Positions 15,434-23,900 of a stretch of 64,000 bases of DNA are shown one piece after another. The position numbers and the translations under genes were made by a program. Below the pieces are notes generated by a model. It was given only the letters and a program-made list of their open reading frames with translations, had not been told where the DNA came from and searched no databases. Positions within the stretch are counted from its first letter, which is position 1; each line of letters begins with the position of its first letter. Origin of the DNA: a virus; IMG/VR virus record IMGVR_UViG_3300033148_000573, positions 1 through 64,000 of that record; one strand, 5' to 3'.

Positions 15434-16423
15434 TTAAGGGTATACTAATATTTCTAAAGGTGTATAAAGCAATTGACCATCTACATTTGACAATGATGAA
15501 CCAGCAAACGTTTGTAAAGAAAAGTCTTCATCACTTATACTATTTATATTAAATAGCTGAGGTCCTGACTTTCCTGTCTGTGATACTGTAATTGCAATTT
15601 TATTTACGTCAGCTACAGCTGGAGAAAAATCAAATTGATATGTTCCTGGCTGATCTCTACTTACACTTAATGTAAAATCTGTTGTGTTTTCTAATACAGT
15701 AATTACCGGATCATTATCGCCAGCTTGACTTAACAATGCTCTAAATACTTTTGGTGAAAAGTATGAAATACTTATTGTATCTCCTTTTGTTTGAACATCT
15801 ATATCACCAGCACCAATTAAAGTTCTAAACCTTAATTGATCACCTATTTCACTTTCAAAAACCTCTTGACCTCCGCCTATATTAATTGCAGATGTTTGAT
15901 CACCACCACCTGTTGCATTAATGATCAGTGAACTACCATCATCACTTATATTTATATTAGAACCTGCAACTATAGATTTAAATCTCAGTGATTCACCAAC
16001 TTTATCTTTATATAAACCAAAGCCACGTCCTATATTTTCTGCAGTATTGGGTTCTCCATCAGTAGTTAATTCTATATAGTTATCATCTAATGATAAAGCC
16101 AGTTTTAAGTTAGATGATAAACTTTTAAGTGAGCGTAAATAAGATATGCATTCCCCTGTATCAGGGTCAGTTGTTGTTTTTTGAAATACACCTACTCCAG
16201 ATTTTGTATTTTCTGGTGTATTTTTTATTTCACATGACGCAGCTTCAACCTTAAAGTCTTTTACTTTAATAAGCTTAACTGCTTTATAAGGAATTGGAGA
16301 AGCTACACCAGTCATATCAGGCTGTTCATTCCATTTTCCTAAAACAAGAACATCATCTTTTTCAGCAAGCTTTGAAAACTTACCTTGTCTAATTAAACTT
16401 AATATGTCAGTTAAAATATTCAT
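15434..16423 (-). CDS. Fibre-like protein related to the 871-residue fibre
   Basis: A 329-residue beta-rich protein. The N-terminus MNILTDILSLIRQGKFSKL and DDVLVLGKWNEQ parallels the start of the 871-residue fibre. The middle has strands with NIGRGFGLYKDKVGESLRF and the similar NIGGGQEVFESEIGDQLRF, two copies of one repeat (GxxxxxxxxGxxLRF). The C-terminal domain has VITVLENTTDFTLSV and QPGTYQFDF, corresponding to the LENTT...GQYNF domain of the larger fibre. It may be a short version or partner fibre sharing the same attachment and tip folds. Confidence 0.65.
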   Translation of the reverse strand: MNILTDILSLIRQGKFSKLAEKDDVLVLGKWNEQPDMTGVASPIPYKAVKLIKVKDFKVEAASCEIKNTPENTKSGVGVFQKTTTDPDTGECISYLRSLKSLSSNLKLALSLDDNYIELTTDGEPNTAENIGRGFGLYKDKVGESLRFKSIVAGSNINISDDGSSLIINATGGGDQTSAINIGGGQEVFESEIGDQLRFRTLIGAGDIDVQTKGDTISISYFSPKVFRALLSQAGDNDPVITVLENTTDFTLSVSRDQPGTYQFDFSPAVADVNKIAITVSQTGKSGPQLFNINSISDEDFSLQTFAGSSLSNVDGQLLYTPLEILVYP

Positions 16424-16426
16424 ACT

Positions 16427-16651
16427 TTATTTGCCATCATAGGTCCAACCACCCATTTTATATTTTTGTTTTTTATCTTTACCAGATCTATCTTGAACAA
16501 TTCTTTCTGCATTACCACCTTTTCTCATTTTTTCTACTACAGAACCTAGCATGATATCTTCTTCAGCAAGTTCACCACCTATTCTCATAAGTAGTTTACT
16601 TTTCTGTCTTGTCATTTTTTGCTTTGGTAAGCAAGCTCTTTTTTTAGCCAT
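16427..16651 (-). CDS. Small basic protein with RKGG / KMGG motifs
   Basis: A 74-residue protein, very basic at the N-terminus (MAKKRACLPKQKMTRQKSK), followed by an amphipathic helix (LAEEDIMLGSVVEKMRKGG) and a KYKMGGWTYDGK end. The GG-containing turns after basic or aromatic residues recall the two small proteins at 14485-14957. It lies 3 bases from the fibre-like gene. No family is recognised. Confidence 0.5.
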   Translation of the reverse strand: MAKKRACLPKQKMTRQKSKLLMRIGGELAEEDIMLGSVVEKMRKGGNAERIVQDRSGKDKKQKYKMGGWTYDGK

Positions 16652-16662
16652 TTTATTTAAAT

Positions 16663-16809
16663 TTATATGTCTAATGTAAACGTTACAAAAAACAGGTATA
16701 CTTTCATTGTAGCATAATTAAACTCAGCATCTGGTTGTATAAACTCCCAACCCAATGCAAATCTATTGTGCGGCCAATGAAATGCTATTTCTAATTGCCA
16801 ATCACCCAT
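16663..16809 (-). CDS. 48-residue microprotein (FHWPHNRFALGWEF)
   Basis: ATG at 16809 to TAA at 16663 encodes MGDWQLEIAFHWPHNRFALG, then WEFIQPDAEFNYATMKVYLF and a hydrophobic end. The pattern is amphipathic, with many aromatic residues and strands, and reads like a compact conserved fold rather than random sequence; I recall similar small proteins in Bacteroidetes phages. Its start codon overlaps the stop of the next microgene by one base (TAATG), which supports coupled translation. Confidence 0.6.
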   Translation of the reverse strand: MGDWQLEIAFHWPHNRFALGWEFIQPDAEFNYATMKVYLFFVTFTLDI

Positions 16810-16910
16810 TATATTTTACTTTTAGTTTTTTTACAAAGACCTTGACGGCAATGCCCTAAACAAACTTTACCTTTTGTAACCCATTGTATTAATAAACAAA
16901 TTTGTCTCAT
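16809..16910 (-). CDS. 33-residue cysteine-rich microprotein
   Basis: ATG at 16910 to TAA at 16809 encodes MRQICLLIQWVTKGKVCLGH and then CRQGLCKKTKSKI. Four cysteines (5, 17, 21 and 26) and one histidine could form a small metal-binding knuckle. The start overlaps the stop of the upstream microgene as ATGA, and the stop overlaps the following start as TAATG, so it is locked between two neighbours. No family is recognised. Confidence 0.5.
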   Translation of the reverse strand: MRQICLLIQWVTKGKVCLGHCRQGLCKKTKSKI

Positions 16911-17041
16911 CTTCCTTGTCCTTTATATTTTTTTTTATAGTTCTTACTTGTTTTTAAACTAGAACTTTTGCTTTTTGCATGAACCCCAGGTCTTTTTGAC
17001 TTTGAGGGTTTTTCATATACTGCTGCTTGTACTCTTGCCAT
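16907..17041 (-). CDS. 44-residue basic microprotein
   Basis: ATG at 17041 to TGA at 16907 encodes MARVQAAVYEKPSKSKRPGV, then HAKSKSSSLKTSKNYKKKYK and GQGR. The protein is strongly basic and rich in K and S, probably unfolded, and suited to binding DNA. The KRPGVHAKSKSS...KNYKK..GQGR pattern looks like small proteins that recur in crAss-like and other Bacteroidetes phages. It starts 3 bases after the end of the 83-residue gene and overlaps the 33-residue gene by 4 bases. Confidence 0.55.
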   Translation of the reverse strand: MARVQAAVYEKPSKSKRPGVHAKSKSSSLKTSKNYKKKYKGQGR

Positions 17042-17043
17042 TA

Positions 17044-17295
17044 CTATGCTTTTTTACTAGATTTTCTTTTTCTAGTTTTACCAGCAGCAGCTTTAGGTAC
17101 ATGAGCCAATTGATTACCAACCTCTTTAATTGCTTTACCTACATCAGATAATTCTTGTGCAGTAAGCTTATAGCGTTTTACAATTTCTAACAAGGTAGCA
17201 TGTGCTTTTTCATCTACTGTTGTTCTTGACCAAATAGCTCTCCAATAATCTTGTAAGCTATAAGTCCAAATAACATTTATAATTTTTTTAAACAT
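17044..17295 (-). CDS. Small helical protein, first gene of the minus-strand operon
   Basis: Encodes 83 residues from ATG at 17295: MFKKIINVIWTYSLQDYWRA, then a helical region (AHATLLEIVKRYKLTAQELSDVGKAIKEV) and a basic tail (GKTRKRKSSKKA). The frame is open 23 codons further upstream to 17364, but that extension (MLISCLSETKFVYYSY...) covers the putative promoter region and is poorly protein-like, so I chose the shorter form. It is the promoter-proximal gene of the fibre/holin operon. Function unknown; the basic tail suggests nucleic acid binding. Confidence 0.55.
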   Translation of the reverse strand: MFKKIINVIWTYSLQDYWRAIWSRTTVDEKAHATLLEIVKRYKLTAQELSDVGKAIKEVGNQLAHVPKAAAGKTRKRKSSKKA

Positions 17296-17353
17296 AATAT
17301 GTTTTTTAAAAGTACTATATGAATAATATACAAATTTTGTCTCACTTAAACAA

Positions 17354-17382
17354 CTGATTAACACATATAAATATTATCTTTG
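17354..17382 (+). promoter_or_regulatory. Promoter-like element for nrdBA
   Basis: TATCTTTG at 17375-17382 matches the Bacteroidetes -7 consensus TAnnTTTG exactly. The upstream half is weak: ACTG/CTG at 17354-17356, 18 bases away, instead of TTG. Transcription would begin near 17389 and leave a leader of about 170 bases before nrdB. Confidence 0.5.
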
Positions 17383-17408
17383 TCTAGTGTACTAATATCA
17401 ATATACAA

Positions 17409-17427
17409 AATTTAACTAAGTTAAATT
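17409..17427. promoter_or_regulatory. Perfect 19-base palindrome (operator-like)
   Basis: AATTTAACT and AGTTAAATT are exact inverted repeats around a single central A. The site lies just downstream of the nrdB promoter-like element in the divergent intergenic region, a suitable place for a dimeric repressor. It does not look like an NrdR box. Confidence 0.5.
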
Positions 17428-17434
17428 ACATATA

Positions 17435-17475
17435 ATATGAGATAAAAAGCAATAGTTCTCTTTTATATCTCATAT
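17435..17475 (+). promoter_or_regulatory. Long hairpin in the nrdB leader
   Basis: ATATGAGATAAAAAG (17435-17449) pairs with CTTTTATATCTCATAT (17460-17475) as a 15-bp stem with one bulged A and a 10-base loop. It is too AT-rich and lacks a T-tract for a terminator, so it is more likely an RNA control element or protein-binding site in the long nrdB leader. Confidence 0.55.
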
Positions 17476-17502
17476 ACATTTAGTAAATTAAATATATCTA
17501 GT

Positions 17503-17537
17503 AGCCGCATTTTCTCTTGTAGATCATGGGGCTTTTT
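17503..17537 (+). terminator. Attenuator-like hairpin before nrdB
   Basis: AGCCGCAT (17503-17510) pairs with ATGGGGCT (17526-17533) with one mismatch, and the stem runs directly into TTTTT. It sits 20 bases before the nrdB start, so it could act as a transcription attenuator for nrdBA. Stem strength is moderate. Confidence 0.4.
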
Positions 17538-17556
17538 AATCCTTAATAATAACCTT

Positions 17557-18537
17557 ATGAACAAAGACATCTTTAAACCCAGAGTAAACATACTGCCTTA
17601 TGAGTATCCACAACTATTAGCATACAAAGACGCAATTAGGCATTCCTACTGGATAGATACAGAATTCAACTTTACAGAAGACATACAAGACTTTAAAGTC
17701 ACTATATCAAAAGAAGAAAAAGATGTCATAAAAAAGACAATGCTTGCAATTGCTCAGATAGAAGTAAATGTAAAAACTTTTTGGGGAGATCTTTATAAAC
17801 GCATGCCTATCACAGAAGTAGGTGATGTAGGCTTTACTTTTGCTGAGTCAGAAGTAAGGCACAAAGATGCTTATGCCAGGCTGCTTAGAATACTAGGATT
17901 AGAAAAAGAATTTCAATCAGTAGTTGAGGTACCTGCAATAGAAGGTAGACTTAAGTACTTAAAGAAGTACTTGGATGGTACACGTTCTAGAGACAATAAA
18001 ATGTATACTAAGTCTGTGCTGTTGTTCTCTTTATTTATAGAGCACGTAAGTCTATTTAGTCAGTTCTTGATTATGATGAGCTTTAACAAAGAAAAAAATG
18101 TACTTAAGGGTATATCTAATGTTGTTGAGGCTACTAGTAAAGAAGAAGAAATACATGGTAACTTTGGTGCTGAGATTATTAATATTATCAAAAAAGAAAA
18201 CCCTGAATGGTTTGACCAAGAGTTTGAAGACCTAATTGACTCAGCATGTAGAAAAGCATATAGAGCAGAGTGTGGAATACTTGATTGGATATTTGAGAAA
18301 GGGGAGCTTAGCTTCTTACCACAAAATACAATACAACATTTTATAAAAAACAGATTCAATAACTCTCTAGAAAAGATAGGCATGAAACCAATCTTTGAGG
18401 TAGATCAAGAAATATTAAAAGCAGTAGAATGGTTTGATATAGAGATCACCGGTACTAAAGAAGGAGACTTCTTTTACAAAAAGAGTGTTGACTATAACAA
18501 GAAAAGCAAAAGCATCACAGAAGATGATTTATTTTAA
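17557..18537 (+). CDS. nrdB: Class I ribonucleotide reductase, small (radical) subunit
   Basis: A 326-residue NrdB/R2 protein. The metal ligands are visible in order: E69 (AQIEVNVKTFW), E99 and H102 with the radical tyrosine Y106 (EVRHKDAY), E162 (LFIEHVSLF), and E197/H200 (EEEIHGNFG). The first ligand appears to be Glu rather than the Asp of the E. coli enzyme. The protein forms the tyrosyl radical used by NrdA to make deoxynucleotides. The C-terminal end (SITEDDLF) is the acidic tail that docks on the large subunit. It is followed after 11 bases by nrdA. The pair is on the plus strand between two minus-strand blocks and has its own leader with several structured elements. Confidence 0.93.
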   Translation: MNKDIFKPRVNILPYEYPQLLAYKDAIRHSYWIDTEFNFTEDIQDFKVTISKEEKDVIKKTMLAIAQIEVNVKTFWGDLYKRMPITEVGDVGFTFAESEVRHKDAYARLLRILGLEKEFQSVVEVPAIEGRLKYLKKYLDGTRSRDNKMYTKSVLLFSLFIEHVSLFSQFLIMMSFNKEKNVLKGISNVVEATSKEEEIHGNFGAEIINIIKKENPEWFDQEFEDLIDSACRKAYRAECGILDWIFEKGELSFLPQNTIQHFIKNRFNNSLEKIGMKPIFEVDQEILKAVEWFDIEITGTKEGDFFYKKSVDYNKKSKSITEDDLF

Positions 18538-18548
18538 AAATAAAACCA

Positions 18549-20174
18549 ATGGAATATAATAAGTACTACTGGCTGAATGAAGACAGCCGCACATTTTTAT
18601 CAAGAGGGTATATATCAGAAAGCCCTGAACAAAGAATCAAAGACATTGCTATTAAAGCAGAAAAGTATTTGAATATAAAAGGCTTTGCAGAAAAGTTTGA
18701 GGATTATATGGCAAGAGGATTTTACTCTTTGTCTACTCCTGTATGGATTAATTTTGGTAAACAAAAAGGTTTACCTATAAGTTGCTATGGATCTAATGTT
18801 GATGATAACTTAGATAGTATTTTAAATGCTGGTCGTGAGATTGGAATGATGAGTAAATATGGCGGAGGTACAAGTGCTTTTATTGGCAACATTAGAGCAA
18901 GAGGAACTGAAATATCTACAGGTGGTTTTGCTGATGGTCCAGTGCACTACGCTAAGATATATGATACTGTAGTAGATGTATGTAAGCAGTCTGAAGCTAG
19001 ACGTGGTGCTTGTGCAGTATACCTGCCGGTTGAGCATGCTGACATCTTAGAGTTCTTAGATATTGGTACAGAGGGTAACCCCATACAAAATTTGCAGTAT
19101 GGTGTTACAGTTACTGATCAATGGATGACTGAAATGAAAGAAGGAGATAAAGACAAACGTAAAGTATGGGCTAAGATCATTCAGAATAGAAGTGAGTTTG
19201 GATTTCCTTATGTTATGTTTAAAGATAATTCTAATAACAATTCTCCGTATAAAGAACTTGGGATGGATATTACAGCATCTAATTTGTGCTCAGAAATCCA
19301 GCTTCCTACAGATAGTTATAACTCTTTTGTATGTTGCCTTGGTTCTATCAACCTGTTACATTGGGATCAGATAAAAGAAACTGACGCAATTGAAACATAT
19401 GTATATTTCTTAAACGCAGTAATGGATGAGTTCATTATTAAGTCTGAGACTATGCCGGGTATGAAGAGAGCATTTAACTTTGCTGAAAAGCATAGAGCTA
19501 TTGGTCTTGGTGTATTAGGTTATCATTCTTTGTTTCAATCTAAGCTTCTTGAGTTTGACTCACTGCAGGCTAAAGGATTAAACAGTGAGATTTTTAGAAC
19601 CCTTAAAGATAGAAGTGAGATTGCTTCAAGAGAGTTACATAATGATTATGGATACACATCTCTTAGAGAAGGGTATGCTAATACAACCCTTATGGCAATT
19701 GCTCCTACTAAGTCTAGCTCATTTATACACGGTGCTGTGTCTATGGGTATAGAGCCTATTAAGTCTAACTACTTTATTAAGGATCTTGCTAAGTCTAAGA
19801 CTATCTATAAGAACCCATTCTTAGAAGAGGAACTTGAGAAGTATGGTCTAAATACAGACAAAACCTGGAAATCCATTCTAAAGAAAGATGGAAGTGTACA
19901 ACACTTAGACTTTCCTACCAAAGAAGTATTTAAATCATTTGTTGAGATATCTCCAAAAGAGATTGTATTGCAGGCGGCACAGAGACAAAAGTATATTGAT
20001 CAATCACAGTCATTAAACTTAATGATAGATCCATCTGTCTCAGCTAAAGATATAAACAAACTATATATGTACGCTTGGGAAGAAGGTGTAAAAACTTTAT
20101 ACTATCAATTTAGCAAAAGTTCAGCTCAGGATTTTGCACGTAACATTTTAGAATGCTCAAGTTGTGAAGGTTAA
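18549..20174 (+). CDS. nrdA: Class I ribonucleotide reductase, large (catalytic) subunit
   Basis: A 541-residue NrdA. The active-site residues are C79 (PISCYGSN), N245-C247-E249 (NLCSE, holding the thiyl radical cysteine), C262/C263 (FVCCLGSINL), the radical-transfer pair Y518-Y519 (TLYYQF) and the redox pair C536-C539 at the extreme C-terminus (CSSCEG). It lacks the N-terminal ATP-cone, so it should not have the usual dATP activity switch, and it is much shorter than E. coli NrdA (761). All catalytic residues are present, so it is not a fragment. With NrdB it reduces ribonucleotides for phage DNA synthesis. Its last codons overlap the GTG start of the next gene. Confidence 0.93.
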   Translation: MEYNKYYWLNEDSRTFLSRGYISESPEQRIKDIAIKAEKYLNIKGFAEKFEDYMARGFYSLSTPVWINFGKQKGLPISCYGSNVDDNLDSILNAGREIGMMSKYGGGTSAFIGNIRARGTEISTGGFADGPVHYAKIYDTVVDVCKQSEARRGACAVYLPVEHADILEFLDIGTEGNPIQNLQYGVTVTDQWMTEMKEGDKDKRKVWAKIIQNRSEFGFPYVMFKDNSNNNSPYKELGMDITASNLCSEIQLPTDSYNSFVCCLGSINLLHWDQIKETDAIETYVYFLNAVMDEFIIKSETMPGMKRAFNFAEKHRAIGLGVLGYHSLFQSKLLEFDSLQAKGLNSEIFRTLKDRSEIASRELHNDYGYTSLREGYANTTLMAIAPTKSSSFIHGAVSMGIEPIKSNYFIKDLAKSKTIYKNPFLEEELEKYGLNTDKTWKSILKKDGSVQHLDFPTKEVFKSFVEISPKEIVLQAAQRQKYIDQSQSLNLMIDPSVSAKDINKLYMYAWEEGVKTLYYQFSKSSAQDFARNILECSSCEG

Positions 20175-20427
20175 AAGAAGAATACTCAAATTACTAGCTT
20201 ATAAAAATAAGCTTACATCATATCAAAAGGTTGCATCCCGTATAGGTTATATGGGTGCAGGCTTTTTGATAGCAGGTCAATGGACACTACATCCGGGATT
20301 ATTTATACTAGGTTTTATATGTGTAGTTATACAGACATCATCACGTAAACAATGGAATCTTGTTGCTCTGAATATAAACGGGTTAATTGCTTGGACAGTT
20401 CATCTTATTAGAACAGTGCTAGGATAA
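20164..20427 (+). CDS. Small membrane protein overlapping the end of nrdA
   Basis: An 87-residue protein from a GTG start within the last codons of nrdA (overlap of 11 bases). It has a basic N-terminus (KVKRRILKLLAYKNK) and hydrophobic segments YMGAGFLIAGQWTL, GLFILGFICVVIQT and NINGLIAWTVHLI, so two or three membrane spans. The overlap suggests coupled expression with the reductase. No family is recognised. The other possible reading, a holin or lysis accessory, is possible because a holin gene faces it 10 bases downstream, but nothing in the sequence shows this. Confidence 0.6.
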   Translation: MKVKRRILKLLAYKNKLTSYQKVASRIGYMGAGFLIAGQWTLHPGLFILGFICVVIQTSSRKQWNLVALNINGLIAWTVHLIRTVLG

Positions 20428-20436
20428 GAGTTAAGT

Positions 20437-20850
20437 TTATTTTCTTAATCCTTTATGGTTATCAATTCTATCTAGAATTTTATTGAGTTCTTCTGTTTTT
20501 ATTAAACCTGCCATTGAAGCATTCTTTAAAGCACTTATAAGTTGTAAGATCATAAAAGGAACTACAACTACTTCTGATAGCCAACCTGTTCCTGCAAAGC
20601 CTCTTTCTACCATAAGAACAACCGTGAGTATAGCTATCCATACTGCCGTGTTTCTGGTTATTCTTAATGCTTTATATGTTTTAAAACCTTCTCTTTTACA
20701 GCCTGCCCAAACTCCAAAAATGCCATCCAACCATAATACTGAACAAACAGCTAAGTATTGTTCCATGTTTTCCATTGATAAATCAAAAAAGTACGTACAT
20801 AAATACGTACAAAATGCTGTTATGCTCACTATGAATAATTTAGTTGTCAT
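20437..20850 (-). CDS. Phage holin (phage_holin_4-like family)
   Basis: A 137-residue membrane protein with an N-terminal span (FIVSITAFCTYLCTYFF), a second hydrophobic segment YLAVCSVLWLDGIFGVWAG followed by CKREGFKTYKALRI, and a third span (NTAVWIAILTVVLMVE) plus a fourth weaker one (VVVVPFMILQLISAL). The DGIFGVWAG-x(3)-EG-x-K pattern followed by a basic helix is characteristic of the phage_holin_4 (toxin secretion/lysis) family. The C-terminus is a soluble helix. It is the promoter-distal gene of the large late operon and, with the 3TM holin at 14963-15424, gives two distinct holins in this phage. Confidence 0.8.
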   Translation of the reverse strand: MTTKLFIVSITAFCTYLCTYFFDLSMENMEQYLAVCSVLWLDGIFGVWAGCKREGFKTYKALRITRNTAVWIAILTVVLMVERGFAGTGWLSEVVVVPFMILQLISALKNASMAGLIKTEELNKILDRIDNHKGLRK

Positions 20851-20877
20851 TTATAAATCTCATTTACTTTATCTATC

Positions 20878-20932
20878 CAGGTTTATACTATAATATAACT
20901 AAATAATATGTCATATGATAGATTTAAACCTG
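20878..20932. repeat. Inverted repeat upstream of the holin gene
   Basis: CAGGTTTA (20878-20885) and TAAACCTG (20925-20932) are perfect inverted repeats 39 bases apart in the 92-base gap between the 1925-residue gene and the holin gene. It could be an operator, a promoter-flanking structure or a weak terminator; no good promoter was found in it. Confidence 0.4.
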
Positions 20933-20942
20933 TTAATTTGTC

Positions 20943-23900
20943 TTACTTAATATAGAAATCAGAGTTTTTAAGGTATGAATCCCATTTCTGAATAGAATAT
21001 AGTAGTGGGAATACATCTTTAATGTTTTTATATACCTTTAATTCTCCTTTTCTTTTACCTCTTTGATATACATAATTAGAATTAGCATAAAATGCTTCTT
21101 CATTTCCGGTTGCTTTAGCCATTGTATATTTGAAACCTCCAACAAAAATCATTTCAAAAGCTTCAGACATTTCACTTACTGATCTTGATGCAGCAATAGG
21201 TGAGTTAAACATTTGCTCTACCTGTTCAAACCCTGCAAAAGAAGGCATGAATAAAACAAGTTCCTTATATACTCTATCTGCTTGATATCTTGTTAAATTT
21301 TTAAATCTCTTTTCAGTATCACTATCATCATCATCACCAGATAATAAATCATCAAATAGCAAAGAAATAAACATAACACTAAACATGATACCTAAATCAC
21401 CCATACTTCTATAGAAACCAAATAGTCTATTCTTAGCTCTTTGATCTATGTTACCCCCTCCACCATAATCTCTTGCTTCTCCAAACTTTTCACTAGTATA
21501 TGCTCTGACTTGTTGGTTTAGGTATTCTTTACCCATTGTTCTAAAGTTCATATTACCTTGAGCCAACTCTTTTCTTGCAAAATTTAAGAATGATAAAGCA
21601 GATCTATATCTACCTTCCATCCATCCTAGATTTTCATCAAAGTATTCTCTTTGATACCTTGCTCTAATTGCTGGAGCCAACCACTTTTTAAATTGAATAG
21701 CTAATGCACCAAGTGTATGTGACTGAAGAACAATTCTATCTTCCTTGGCATAGTTACCATGAATTTGTTTGTTAACTTCTCTAATCTCATTTCTAATTTC
21801 ATATCTTATATCATCATTATAAGCTACTTCTTGTCCATTTCTTTTGATTACTATATCAAAACCATCTTTAATTTTATTCTTATGTGTTTTTGTATCGTAT
21901 TCAAATGCATCATAAAATGACAGCTCTTCTCCTGTTTTACTATTTCTAATCATAGTGTCCATAAGTATAGCCATACCCACTTTGGTCTGTGAATTATATT
22001 CAGCAGCATCTTGCATCACGTAACCCCACTCAGTTGCTCTATCAAACCAACTCTTACCATCTTCAGTAGCTCTACTTTGTTCACGTATATCAGACATACT
22101 ATCCATCATTCTGAACATATCAACAAAAGCTTCATACTTACTATTAGGTAATTTTTTATCATAGTCAGCTTTAGCTAATCCTGGTATAACACCTAATGTT
22201 ACTACGTCAAGTAAATCTTCTGCACCACCATGTGCTGTTCTATTGACTAATCCTGGAATAGCTCTCTTATTAAATTCCCAGGTTGCTCTTTTAAATGCCT
22301 TTTGACTATAAAATCTACCACCAATAGATTCAATATTGTTATTTATTCTACCAATCAAGTAGTTATTAAAGTTACCAAATGGGTTAAACGCTACATATGA
22401 TAAAGAAGACAACTGAATAAGACCATCTGCAATTTTATCTACAGCACCCTTAGTAATGTTTTCATTTTCATAATGAATCATAGACATAAACTTCTTTGCT
22501 CTACGTACTACATTTTTTTCTTGAGTACTTGTATTAGCTTTAGTACCTAAATTATCTACAACTTTATCTTTTACTTTTGCTACTAGATTTAATCTCAATC
22601 CAGGAGCAGGAGTATATGTTCTGTTTTCAATTACCTTAACAAAAGCTTTTAAGGTATCATCTACAGCGCCCATTGTTTCATAGTTTTGAGCCATTGCACT
22701 AAACTTAAGTAAACTAGATGCCATATCTGTGCTAATCTGTCCTCTACTTGGTGTTGCTCTGAGCCTTACCATTTTACCATTTAATACAGCTATTTGCTTT
22801 TTATACTGTTGATCTTGGATTTCATTCTTTTTATACTTTGATTTAAGAAGATCAATTTCTTTTTGTAAATCAGCCATATCAGTATCAAGCTTAGGTCTAC
22901 CGGTATAGTAGATAGGCATTTGATCAATAATATAACCCTCATTATCTAGTATAACATTTTTTTGAGTAGAGGTTTGTTGAAACATATTCCAAGCCCTACT
23001 CTCTGTCATACTAGCATATAGCTTGGTAAACAAAGTTCCTTTCTCTTTTACATCAGACATCAATCTATTCTGTACTAAAGGAACTCTACCCAACATTTGT
23101 GCACTTTGCCCAATAGGTATTTTCTTAAGCAAGTCATTCTCATACATATCTATGTATAATTGATAAAACTCCCTTTGGGCTACAGATTTTGCGTCAGTAC
23201 CGCTCATTATGGCATCATACTTGGCGTTTCTCATATTACGTCCATCAAGGGTAGTTTCTAGTATTTGTCTATACTCTGCTTTAGGCACCATCATATCTTG
23301 ACGGTCTTCTATAATTTGTCCTGTTGCCTCTCCCTTTATTCTTACAGCTCTGGTATATTCAACCGGCTGATAATATTTTGCAACATAAGCTGCATAGTCT
23401 GCATCTGAAATATTTTTTTTCTTTTCCCAACTTCCTCTTTGATTAGTTTCAGCACCGGGTCTCCACACTTCATATTTATTTCTGATATCAATAAACTCTT
23501 GGGTGTACTTGTGATACATACCTGAAGGACGTAATGTACCATCATCTCTTTTTTGCTCAGCCATATAAAAATCTCCATATGCTTTCTTTTTAGCAGCTAG
23601 ATCTTTATTGTATTCTATATCTTCCTGACTTGCTGTTTCTAAATCATAAACAGGTCTGTATTGATATGGTGTACCTTCATTATCATAAAGTTGACTTCTG
23701 AGTTCATTTTGTATAGCCCAATATTGTTCTCCTATTTTTGTTACATATCTACCATTAAAAGTACCGTCTGCATCATACTCTAACATGAATTTATATAACT
23801 CGTCAAGTTTTAATTCAGGTGATAACTTTGCAAGCTTTTGTCCAGCCGTTCTTATAAGGTTTTCTCTTTGAGCCACAAGATCTAATAGCTTTTGATTTTG

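Noticed and set aside
17307-17334. Minus-strand promoter TTTG-N16-TACTTTTA before the 83-residue gene
   Set aside because: The spacing of 16 is shorter than the 19 seen at the two better sites, so it was not listed as a feature although transcription must start nearby.
17296-17364. Longer start at 17364 for the 83-residue gene
   Set aside because: The extra 23 residues are poorly protein-like and cover the probable promoter region; the ATG at 17295 gives a better N-terminus.
20421-20452. Imperfect hairpin AGGAT...TTAAG/CTTAA...ATCCT between the convergent 87-residue and holin genes
   Set aside because: Only a 5-bp core plus a bulged 4-bp extension and no T-tract; too weak to call a terminator.
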